From the NCBI GenBank assembly GCA_024362935.1, contig JANCRA010000016.1, positions 21,435,165 through 21,499,164 on the forward strand: DNA of 64,000 bases, read 5' to 3'. The notes beneath the pieces were generated by a model that saw only the letters and a list, made by a program, of their open reading frames with translations, made no database searches and was not told the origin of the DNA. The stretch comes from Setophaga petechia. Taxonomy: Eukaryota > Chordata > Aves > Passeriformes > Parulidae. Shown here piece after piece: positions 24,223 through 35,700 of this stretch. Positions within the stretch are counted from its first letter, which is position 1. Every line of letters starts with the position of its first letter. A program made the position numbers and the translations under genes.

Positions 24223-27200
24223 GTACTGTTTTCTATTACTTTGAAAGCTGCTTACCCAATCCCAGTTTTGTGCCGCTTCGTAGTTCGCCGTTCAGAAGCT
24301 GCCGCAGTCTCTGTTTCCCGGAGAAGGGGAAGACGCTTCTTGGCGCGAAGAATCTGGTGTCGTTACGCCGATCGCGGCGTGCTCCGGAGAACAGCTACGG
24401 CCGAGAGACACCCGGAAGCGGCGCTTAAAGGCACAGTGCTCCGTCTCCTGGTCTTTAGCGTCTCCTGCCGGCTACACCTTAGCAAAAAGCTTTTTCATTC
24501 TGTCTCGCCAGGAGAAACTGTGTCTGTTCACAAAAAACCTCCCATCGTGCTCTAGAGGTTGCAGGCAGCTCTGCAGAGTGTTTTGCAACAAGAAAAAGTA
24601 ACTTGTCCAAAAAAGCCATCAATTGGAATGTTCCTGGAAAGGGAAAATGCAGGAGAGCGGATAGGTACTGTTTTCTACCAGTTTGCAAGCTGGACACACA
24701 ATCCCAGTGTTATACTACGATTGACTTTGCAGTGCACTGTAATAATTGCCTATTGTTACTACATCTAAGCCAATAGCGTTTGCATTATATCTCTTCAGGA
24801 GAAACTGTACCAGTTCAGAAAACAACTCTCATTTTTTCTAGAAGTTGCACGGAGGTGTGCAGAGTGTTTTGCAAGAAGCAAAAGAAAGTTGTCCAAAACT
24901 GCTGCCATTCGAATAGTAATGCGAATGGAAAAGGCAGGAAAGTGGAAAGCTGCTGTTTTCTATCTGTTTGTAAGCTGCTTACACAATCCCAGAGTTGTGC
25001 AGCAATTAGTTTTTCAGTGCACTGTAGTAGGTGCCTCTTTTCACCTGCATCTAAGCAAATTGCTTTTTCCCCATGTCTCGCAAGGAGAAACCGAGCCAGT
25101 TCAGAAAACATCTCCCATCGAGTTCTAGAGATTGCAGGCAGGTGTGCAGAGTGTTTTGCAAGAAGCAAAAGAAAGTTGTCTAAAACGCCTTGCATTCAAA
25201 TAGAAATGTGAATAGAAAAGGCAGGAGAAGGGAGAGGTACTGTTTTCTATCAGTTTGCAACCTGCTTACACAATCTGCGTGTTGTGCAGCAATTAGCTTG
25301 CAGTGCACTGTAGTAGGTGCCTCTTTTCACCTATATCTAAGCAAATTGCTTTTTCCCCATGTCTTGCAAAGAGAAACTGAGCCAGTTCAGAAAATATCTC
25401 CCATCGACTTCTAGAGATTGCCGGCAGGTGTGCAGAGCGTTTTGCAAGAAGCCAAAGAAAGTTGTCTAAAATTCTTTCCATTCGAATAGTAATGTGCATG
25501 GAAAAGGCAGGAAGAGTGGAAAGGTACTGTTTTCTATCACTTTGCAAGCTGCTAACACAATTCTAGTTCTGTGTAGCAATTAGCTGTTCAGTGCACTGCA
25601 GTAAGTGTTTCTTGTCACCCACATATAAGCAAATAGCTTTTTCACTATGTCTCGCAAGGAGAAAACCTTCCTGCTCACTAAACAACTTCCATCGTGTTGT
25701 AGATGTTGCAGAGAGGGCTGCAGAGTTTTTTGACACAAGAAAAAGAAAGTTGTCTAAGATGCCTTCCTTTCAAGTATTAATGTGAAGGGAAAGGCAAGAG
25801 AGTGGGAAAGTACTGTTTTCTAGCACTTTGCAAGCTGCTAACACAATCGCAGTGCTGTGTAGCAATTAGCTTGTCAGTGCACGGCAGTAAGTGTTTCTTG
25901 ATACCTACATCTGAGCAAATAGCTTTTTCACTTTGTCTCGCAAGGGGAAAACGTTGCTGCTCACTAAACAACTTCCATCGTGTTGTAGAAGTTGCACAGA
26001 GGGCTGCAGTGTGTTTTGCAAAATGTAAAAGAAAGTTGTCTAAGACGCCTTCCTTTCAAGTATTAATGTGAAGGGAAAGGCAAGAGAGTGGGAAAGTACT
26101 GTTTTCTAGCACTTTGCAAGCTGCTAACACAATCCCAGTCCTGTGTAGCAATTAGCTGTTCAGTGCACTGCAGTAAGTGTTTCTTGTTACCTACATCTAA
26201 GCAAAAAGCTTTTTCACTATGTCTCGCAAGGAGAAAACCTTCTTGCTCACTAAACATTTCCTATCGTGTTCTAGAAGTTGCACAGAGGGCTGCAGTGTGT
26301 TTTGACACAAGAAAAAGAAAGTTGTCTAAGACGCCTTCCTTTCAAGTATTAATGTGAAGGGAAAGGCAAGAGAGTGGGAAAGTACTGTTTTCTAGCACTT
26401 TGCAAGCTGCTAACACAATCCCAGTGCTGTGTACCAATTAGCTTGTCAGTGCACGGCAGTAAGTGTTTCTTGATACCTACATCTGAGCAAATAGCATTTT
26501 CACTATGTCTCGCAAGGAGAAAACGTTGCTGCTCACTAAACAACTTCCATCGTGTTGTAGAAGTTGCACAGAGGGCTGCAGAGTTTTTTGACACAAGAAA
26601 AAGAAAGTTGTCTAAGATGCCTTCCTTTCAAGTATTAATGTGAAGGGAAAGGCAAGAGAGTGGGAAAGTACTGTTTTCTAGGACTTTGCAAGCTGCTAAC
26701 ACAGTACTAGTGCTGTGTAGCAGTTAGCTGTTCAGTGCACTGCAGTAAGTGTTTCTTGTCACCTACATCTAAGCAAAAAGCTTTTTCACTATGTCTCGCA
26801 AGGAGAAAACCTTCCTGCTCACTAAACAACTTCCATCGTGTTGTAGAAGTTGCACAGAGGGCTGCAGAGTTTTTTGACACAAGAAAAAGAAAGTTGTCTA
26901 AGATGCCTTCCTTTCAAGTATTAATGTGAAGGGAAAGGCAAGAGAGTGGGAAAGTACTGTTTTCTAGCACTTTGCAGACTGCTAACACAATCCCAGTGCT
27001 GTGTAGCAGTTAGCTTTTCAGTGCACTGCAGTAAGTGTTTCTTGTCACCTACATCTAAGCAAATAGCTTTTTCACTATGTCTCGCAAGGAGAAAACCTTC
27101 TTGCTCACTAAACATCTCCTATCGTGTTCTAGAAGTTGCACAGAGGGCTGCAGTGTCTTCTGTAACAAGAAAAGGAAAGTTGTCTAAGACGCCTTCCTTT

Positions 27201-27811
27201 CAAGTATTAATGTGAAGGGAAAGGCAAGAGAGTGGGAAAGTACTGTTTTCTAGCACTTTGCAAGCTGCTAACACAATCGCAGTGCTGTGTAGCAATTAGC
27301 TTGTCAGTGCACGGCAGTAAGTGTTTCTTGATACCTACATCTGAGCGAATAGCTTTTTCAATTTGTCTCGCAAGGGGAAAAGGTTGCTGCTCACTAAACA
27401 ACTTCCATCATGTTGTAGAAGTTCCACAGAGGGCTGCAGTGTGTTTTGCAAAATGTAAAAGAAAGTTGTCTAAGACGCCTTCCTTTCAAGTATTAATGTG
27501 AAGGGAAAGGCAAGAGAGTGGGAAAGTACTGTTTTCTAGCACTTTGCAGGCTGCTAACACAATCCCAGTGCTGTGTACCAATTAACTTGTCACTGCACTG
27601 CAGTAAGGGTTTCTTGTCACCTATATCTAAGCAAAAAGCTTTTTCACTATGTCTCGCAAGGAGAAAACCTTCTTGCTCACTAAACATTTCCTATCGTGTT
27701 CCAGAAGTTGCACAGAGGGCTGCAGTGTGTTTTGACACAAGAAAACGAAAGTTGTCTAAGACGCCTTCCATTCAAGTATTAATGTGAAGGGAAAGGCAAG
27801 AGAGTGGGAAA
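24223..27811 (+). repeat. HOR unit 7, 12-mer (3589 bp)
   Basis: Leader at 24223-25523 and eight ordinary monomers. It shares the hybrid fourth monomer of HOR unit 1 and the GAGCGAATAGC variant of HOR unit 5, so it mixes markers of different 12-mers. M3 carries GATTGCCGGCAGG, shared only with HOR unit 8. Confidence 0.9.
24274..24474 (+). promoter_or_regulatory. CpG-rich promoter-like cassette, copy 6
   Basis: Same block as copy 1 with one substitution, GAGAAGGGGAAG instead of GAGAAGGAGAAG, shared only with copy 8. E2F-like and ETS-like motifs are intact. Confidence 0.55.
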
Positions 27812-30800
27812 GTACTGTTTTCTATCACTTTGAAAGCTGCTTACCCAATCCCAGTTTTGTGCCGCTTCGTAGTTCGCCGTTCAGAAGCTGCCGCAGTCTC
27901 TGTTTCCCGGAGAAGGAGAAGACGCTTCTTGGCGCGAAGAATCTGGTGTCGTTACGCCGATCGCGGCGTGCTCCGGAGAACAGCTACGGCCGAGAGACAC
28001 CCGGAAGCGGCGCTTAAAGGCACAGTGCTCCGTCTCCTGGTCTTTAGCGTCTCCTGCCGGCTACACCTTAGCAAAAAGCTTTTTCATTATGTCTCGCCAG
28101 GAGAAACTGTGTCTGTTCACAAAAAACCTCCCATCGTGCTCTAGAGGTTGCAGGCAGCTCTGCAGAGTGTTTTGCAACAAGAAAAAGTAACTTGTCCAAA
28201 AAAGCCATCAATTGGAATGTTCCTGGAAAGGGAAAATGCAGGAGAGCGGATAGGTACTGTTTTCTACCAGTTTGCAAGCTGGACACACAATCCCAGTGTT
28301 ATACTACGATTGACTTTGCAGTGCACTGTAATAATTGCCTATTGTTACTACATCTAAGCCAATAGCGTTTGCATTATATCTCTTCAGGAGAAACTGTACC
28401 AGTTCAGAAAACAACTCTCATTTTTTCTAGAAGTTGCACGGAGGTGTGCAGAGTGTTTTGCAAGAAGCAAAAGAAAGTTGTCCAAAACTGCTGCCATTCG
28501 AATAGTAATGCGAATGGAAAAGGCAGGAAAGTGGAAAGCTGCTGTTTTCTATCTGTTTGTAAGCTGCTTACACAATCCCAGAGTTGTGCAGCAATTAGTT
28601 TTTCAGTGCACTGTAGTAGGTGCCTCTTTTCACCTGCATCTAAGCAAATTGCTTTTTCCCCATGTCTCGCAAGGAGAAACCGAGCCAGTTCAGAAAACAT
28701 CTCCCATCGAGTTCTAGAGATTGCAGGCAGGTGTGCAGAGTGTTTTGCAAGAAGCAAAAGAAAGTTGTCTAAAACGCCTTGCATTCAAATAGAAATGTGA
28801 ATAGAAAAGGCAGGAGAAGGGAGAGGTACTGTTTTCTATCAGTTTGCAACCTGCTTACACAATTTGCGTGTTGTGCAGCAATTAGCTTGCAGTGCACTGT
28901 AGTAGGTGCCTCTTTTCACCTATATCTAAGCAAATTGCTTTTTCCCCATGTCTTGCAAAGAGAAACTGAGCCAGTTCAGAAAATATCTCCCATCGACTTC
29001 TAGAGATTGCCGGCAGGTGTGCAGAGCGTTTTGCAAGAAGCCAAAGAAAGTTGTCTAAAATTCTTTCCATTCGAATAGTAATGTGCATGGAAAAGGCAGG
29101 AAGAGTGGAAAGGTACTGTTTTCTATCACTTTGCAAGCTGCTAACACAATTCTAGTTCTGTGTAGCAATTAGCTGTTCAGTGCACTGCAGTAAGTGTTTC
29201 TTGTCACCCACATATAAGCAAATAGCTTTTTCACTATGTCTCGCAAGGAGAAAACCTTCCTGCTCACTAAACAACTTCCATCGTGTTGTAGATGTTGCAG
29301 AGAGGGCTGCAGAGTTTTTTGACACAAGAAAAAGAAAGATGTCTAAGATGCCTTCCTTTCAAGTATTAATGTGAAGGGAAAGGCAAGACAGTGGGAAAGT
29401 ACTGTTTTCTAGCACTTTGCAAGCTGCTAACACAATCGCAGTGCTGTGTAGCAATTAGCTTGTCAGTGCACGGCAGTAAGTGTTTCTTGATACCTACATC
29501 TGAGCAAATAGCTTTTTCACTTTGTCTCGCAAGGGGAAAACGTTGCTGCTCACTAAACAACTTCCATCGTGTTGTAGAAGTTGCACACACGGCTGCAGTG
29601 TGTTTTGCAAAATGTAAAAGAAAGTTGTCTAAGACGCCTTCCTTTCAAGTATTAATGTGAAGGGAAAGGCAAGAGAGTGGGAAAGTACTGTTTTCTAGCA
29701 CTTTGCAAGCTGCTAACACAATCCCAGTTCTGTGTTGCAATTAGCTGTTCAGTGCACTGCAGTAAGTGTTTCTTGTTACCTACATCTAAGCAAAAAGCTT
29801 TTTCACTATGTCTCGCAAGGAGAAAACCTTCTTGCTCACTAAACATTTCCTATCGTGTTCTAGAAGTTGCACAGCGGGCTGCAGTGTGTTCTGTAACAAG
29901 AAAAAGAAAGTTGTCTAAGACGCCTTCCTTTCAAGTATTAATTTGAAGGGAAAGGCAAGAGAGTGGGAAAGTACTGTTTTCTAGCAATTTGCAAGCTGCT
30001 AACACAATCCCAGTTCTGTGTAGCAATTAGCTGTTCAGTGCGATGCAGTAAGTGTTTCTTGTCACCTACATCTAAGCAAAAAGCTTTTTCACTATGTCTC
30101 GCAAGGAGAAAACCTTCCTGCTCACTAAACAACTTCCATCGTGTTGTAGATATTGCAGAGAAGGCTGCAGAGTTTTTTGACACAAGAAAAAGAAAGTTGT
30201 CTAAGATGCTTTCCTTTCAAATATTAATGTGAAGGGAAAGGCAAGAGAGTGGGAAAGTACTGTTTTCTAGCACTTTGCAGGCTGCTAACACAATGGCAGT
30301 GCTGTGTAGTAGTTAGCTTTTCAGTGCACTGCAGTAAGTGTTTCTTCTCACCTACATCTAAGCAAATGGCATTTTCACTATGTCTCGCAAGGAGAAAACC
30401 TTCTTGCTCACTAAACATCTCCTATCGTGTTCTAGGAGTTGCACAGCGGGCTGCAGTGTGTTCTGTAACAAGAAAAAGAAAGTTGTCTAAGACGCCTTCC
30501 TTTCAAGTATTAATGTGAAGGGAAAGGCAAGAGAGTGGGAAAGTACTGTTTTCTAGCACTTTGCAGGCTGCTAACACAATCCCAGTGCTGTGTACCAATT
30601 AACTTGTCACTGCACTGCAGTAAGGGTTTCTTGTCACCTATATCTAAGCAAAAAGCTTTTTCACTATGTCTCGCAAGGAGAAAACCTTCTTGCTCACTAA
30701 ACATTTCCTATCGTGTTCCAGAAGTTGCACAGAGGGCTGCAGTGTGTTTTGACACAAGAAAAAGAAAGTTGTCTAAGACACCTTCCTTTCAAGTATTAAT

Positions 30801-31399
30801 GTGAAGGGAAAGGCAAGAGAGTGGGAAAGTACTGTTTTCTAGCACTCTGCAAGCTGCTAACACAATCGCAGTGCTGTGTACCAATTAACTTGTCACTGCA
30901 CTGCAGTAAGGGTTTCTTGTCACCTATATCTAAGCAAAAAGCTTTTTCACTATGTCTCGCAAGGAGAAAACCTCCTTGCTCACTAAACATTTCCTATCGT
31001 GTTCCAGAAGTTGCACAGAGGGCTGCAGTGTGTTTTGACACAAGAAAAAGAAAGATGTCTAAGACGCCTTCCATTCAAGTATTAATGTGAAGGGAAAGGC
31101 AAGAGAGTGGGAAAGTACTGTTTTTAGCACTCTGCAAGCTGCTAACACAATCGCAGTGCTGTGTAGCAATTAGCTTGTCAGTGCACGGCAGTAAGTGTTT
31201 CTTGTCACCTACATCTAAGCAAAAAGCTTTTTCACTATGTCTCGCAAGGAGAAAACCTTCCTGCTCACTAAACAACTTCCATCGTGTTGTAGATGTTGCA
31301 GAGAGGGCTGCAGATTTTTTTGACACAAGAAAAAGAAAGTTGTCTAAGATGCCTTCCTTTCAAGTATTAATGTGAAGGGAAAGGCAAGAGAGTGGGAAA
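27812..31399 (+). repeat. HOR unit 8, 12-mer derived from the 15-mer type (3588 bp)
   Basis: Leader at 27812-29112, then eight monomers whose order matches the first eight of the 15-mer, including the rare TATTAATTTGAAG at about 29937-29949 and the 1-bp-short monomer near 31124. The last three monomers of the 15-mer are missing, so this unit is a 15-mer that lost exactly 858 bp, or the 15-mer gained it. Confidence 0.9.
27863..28063 (+). promoter_or_regulatory. CpG-rich promoter-like cassette, copy 7
   Basis: Same block as copy 1, motifs intact, in the leader of HOR unit 8. Confidence 0.55.
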
Positions 31400-32700
31400 G
31401 TACTGTTTTCTATTACTTTGAAAGCTGCTTACCCAATCCCAGTTTTGTGCCGCTTCGTAGTTCGCCGTTCAGAAGCTGCCGCAGTCTCTGTTTCCCGGAG
31501 AAGGGGAAGACGCTTCTTGGCGCGAAGAATCTGGTGTCGTTACGCCGATCGCGGCGTGCTCCGGAGAACAGCTACGGCCGAGAGACACCCGGAAGCGGCG
31601 CTTAAAGGCACAGTGCTCCGTCTCCTGGTCTTTAGCGTCTCCTGCCGGCTACACCTTAGCAAAAAGCTTTTTCATTCTGTCTCGCCAGGAGAAACTGTGT
31701 CTGTTCACAAAAAACCTCCCATCGTGCTCTAGAGGTTGCAGGCAGCTCTGCAGAGTGTTTTGCAACAAGAAAAAGTAACTTGTCCAAAAAAGCCATCAAT
31801 TGGAATGTTCCTGGAAAGGGAAAATGCAGGAGAGCGGATAGGTACTGTTTTCTACCAGTTTGCAAGCTGGACACACAATCCCAGTGTTATACTACGATTG
31901 ACTTTGCAGTGCACTGTAATAATTGCCTATTGTTACTACATCTAAGCCAATAGCGTTTGCATTATATCTCTTCAGGAGAAACTGTACCAGTTCAGAAAAC
32001 AACTCTCATTTTTTCTAGAAGTTGCACGGAGGTGTGCAGAGTGTTTTGCAAGAAGCAAAAGAAAGTTGTCCAAAACTGCTGCCATTCGAATAGTAATGCG
32101 AATGGAAAAGGCAGGAGAGTGGAAAGCTGCTGTTTTCTATCTGTTTGTAAGCTGCTTACACAATCCCAGAGTTGTGCAGCAATTAGTTTTTCAGTGCACT
32201 GTAGTAGGTGCCTCTTTTCACCTGCATCTAAGCAAATTGCTTTTTCCCCATGTCTCGCAAGGAGAAACCGAGCCAGTTCAGAAAACATCTCCCATCGAGT
32301 TCTAGAGATTGCAGGCAGGTGTGCAGAGTGTTTTGCAAGAAGCAAAAGAAAGTTGTCTAAAACGCCTTGCATTCAAATAGAAATGTGAATAGAAAAGGCA
32401 GGAGAAGGGAGAGGTACTGTTTTCTATCAGTTTGCAACCTGCTTACACAATCTGCGTGTTGTGCAGCAATTAGCTTGCAGTGCACTGTAGTAGGTGCCTC
32501 TTTTCACCTATATCTAAGCAAATTGCTTTTTCCCCATGTCTTGCAAAGAGAAACTGAGCCAGTTCAGAAAATATCTCCCATCGACTTCTAGAGATTGCAG
32601 GCAGGTGTGCAGAGCGTTTTGCAAGAAGCCAAAGAAAGTTGTCTAAAATTCTTTCCATTCGAATAGTAATGTGCATGGAAAAGGCAGGAAGAGTGGAAAG
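31400..32700 (+). repeat. Last HOR leader block (M0-M3)
   Basis: The eighth complete leader in the window, with M0 at 31400-31841. It is followed by ordinary monomers that never return to another leader before the LTR at 59911. Confidence 0.92.
31451..31651 (+). promoter_or_regulatory. CpG-rich promoter-like cassette, copy 8 (last in the window)
   Basis: Same block as copy 6, including its private GAGAAGGGGAAG change. No further copy occurs in the next 28 kb of satellite, so this marks the right edge of the HOR domain. Confidence 0.55.
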
Positions 32701-35700
32701 GTACTGTTTTCTATCACTTTGCAAGCTGCTAACACAATTCTAGTTCTGTGTAGCAATTAGCTGTTCAGTGCACTGCAGTAAGTGTTTCTTGTCACCCACA
32801 TATAAGCAAATAGCTTTTTCACTATGTCTCGCAAGGAGAAAACCTTCCTGCTCACTAAACAACTTCCATCGTGTTGTAGAAGTTGCACAGAGGGCTGCAG
32901 TGTGTTTTGACACAAGAAAAAGAAAGTTGTCTAAGATGCCTTCCTTTCAAGTATTAATGTGAAGGGAAAGGCAAGAGAGTGGGAAAGTACTGTTTTCTAG
33001 CACTTTGCAAGCTGCTAACACAATCGCAGTGCTGTGTAGCAATTAGCTTGTCAGTGCACGGCAGTAAGTGTTTCTTGATACCTACATCTGAGCAAATAGC
33101 TTTTTCACTTTGTCTCGCAAGGGGAAAACGTTGCTGCTCACTAAACAACTTCCATCGTGTTGTAGAAGTTGCACAGAGGGCTGCAGTGTGTTTTGCAAAA
33201 TGTAAAAGAAAGTTGTCTAAGACGCCTTCCTTTCAAGTATTAATGTGAAGGGAAAGGCAAGAGAGTGGGAAAGTACTGTTTTCTAGCACTTTGCAAGCTG
33301 CTAACACAATCCCAGTTCTGTGTTGCAATTAGCTGTTCAGTGCACTGCAGTAAGTGTTTCTTGTTACCTACATCTAAGCAAAAAGCTTTTTCACTATGTC
33401 TCGCAAGGAGAAAACCTTCTTGCTCACTAAACATTTCCTATCGTGTTCTAGAAGTTGCACAGAGGGCTGCAGTGTGTTTTGACACAAGAAAAAGAAAGTT
33501 GTCTAAGACGCCTTCCTTTCAAGTATTAATGTGAAGGGAAAGGCAAGAGAGTGGGAAAGTACTGTTTTCTAGCACTTTGCAAGCTGCTAACACAGTCCTA
33601 GTGCTGTGTAGCAGTTAGCTGTTCAGTGCACTGCAGTAAGTGTTTCTTGTCACCTACATCTAAGCAAAAAGCTTTTTCACTATGTCTCGCAAGGAGAAAA
33701 CCTTCCTGCTCACTAAACAACTTCCATCGTGTTGTAGATATTGCAGAGAAGGCTGCAGAGTTTTTTGACACAAGAAAAAGAAAGTTGTCTAAGATGCTTT
33801 CCTTTCAAATATTAATGTGAAGGGAAAGGCAAGAGAGTGGGAAAGTACTGTTTTCTAGCACTTTGCAAGCTGCTAACACAGTACTAGTGCTGTGTAGCAG
33901 TTAGCTGTTCAGTGCACTGCAGTAAGTGTTTCTTGACACCTACATCTAACCAAAAAGCTTTTTCACTATGTCTCGCAAGGAGAAAACCTTCTTGCTCACT
34001 AAACATCTCCTATCGTGTTCTAGAAGTTGCACAGAGGGCTGCAGTGTGTGCTGTAACAAGAAAAAGGAAGTTGTCTAAGACGCCTTCCTTTCAAGTATTA
34101 ATGTGAAGGGAAAGGCAAGAGAGTGGGAAAGTACTGTTTTCTAGCACTTTGCAAGCTGCTAACACAATCCCAGTGCTGTGTAGCAATTAGCTTGTCAGTG
34201 CACGGCAGTAAGTGTTTCTTGATACCTACATCTGAGCAAATAGCTTTTTCACTTTGTCTCGCAAGGGGAAAACGTTGCTGCTCACTAAACAACTTCCATC
34301 GTGTTGTAGAAGTTGCACAGACGGCTGCAGTGTGTTTTGCAAAATGTAAAAGAAAGTTGTCAAAGACGCCTTCCTTTCAAGTATTAATGTGAAGGGAAAG
34401 GCAAGAGAGTGGGAAAGTACTGTTTTCTAGCACTTTGCAAGCTGCTAACTCAGTCCTAGTGCTGTGTAGCAGTTAGCTGTTCAGTGCACTGCAGTAAGTG
34501 TTTCTTGCACCTACATCTAAGCAAATAGCTTTTTCACTATGTCTCGCAAGGAGAAAACCTTCCTGCTCACTAAACAACTTCCATCGTGTTGTAGATGTTG
34601 CAGAGAGGGCTGCAGAGTTTTTTGACACAAGAAAAAGAAAGTTGTCTAAGATGCTTTCCTTTCAAGTATTAATGTGAAGGGAAAGGCAAGAGAGTGGGAA
34701 AGTACTGTTTTCTAGCACTTTGCAGGCTGCTAACACAATCGCAGGACTGTGTAGCAGTTAGCTTTTCAGTGCACTGCAGTAAGTGTTTCTTCTCACCTAC
34801 ATCTAAGCAAACAGCTTTTTCACTATGTCTCGCAAGGAGAAAACCTTCTTGCTCACTAAACATCTCCTATCGTGTTCTAGAAGTTGCACAGAGGGCTGCA
34901 GTGTGTTTTGCAAAATGTAAAAGAAAGTTGTCTAAGACGCCTTCCTTTCAAGTATTAATGTGAAGGGAAAGGCAAGAGAGTGGGAAAGTACTGTTTTCTA
35001 GCACTTTGCAAGCTGCTAACACAATCCCAGTTCTGTGTAGCAATTAGCTGTTCAGTGCACTGCAGTAAGTGTTTCTTGTCACCTACATCTAAGCAAATAG
35101 CTTTTTCACTATGTCTCGCAAGGAGAAAACCTTCCTGCTCACTAAACAACTTCCATCGTGTTGTAGATGTTGCAGAGAGGGCTGCAGAGTTTTTTGACAC
35201 AAGAAAAAGAAAGTTGTCTAAGATGCCTTCCTTTCAAGTATTAATGTGAAGGGAAAGGCAAGAGAGTGGGAAAGTACTGTTTTCTAGCACTTTGCAGGCT
35301 GCTAACACAGTCCTAGTGCTGTGTAGCAGTTAGCTGTTCAGTGCACTGCAGTAAGGGTTTCTTGTCACCTACATCTAAGCAAAAAGCTTTTTCACTATGT
35401 CTCGCAAGGAGAAAACCTTCTTGCTCACTAAACATTTCCTATCGTGTTCCAGAAGTTGCACAGAGGGCTGCAGTGTGTTTTGACACAAGAAAAAGAAAGT
35501 TGTCTAAGACGCCTTCCATTCAAGTATTAATGTGAAGGGAAAGGCAAGAGAGTGGGAAAGTACTGTTTTCTAGCACTTTGCAAGCTGCTAACACAATCGC
35601 AGTGCTGTGTAGCAATTAGCTTGTCAGTGCACGGCAGTAAGTGTTTCTTGATACCTACATCTGAGCAAATAGCTTTTTCACTTTGTCTCGCAAGGGGAAA

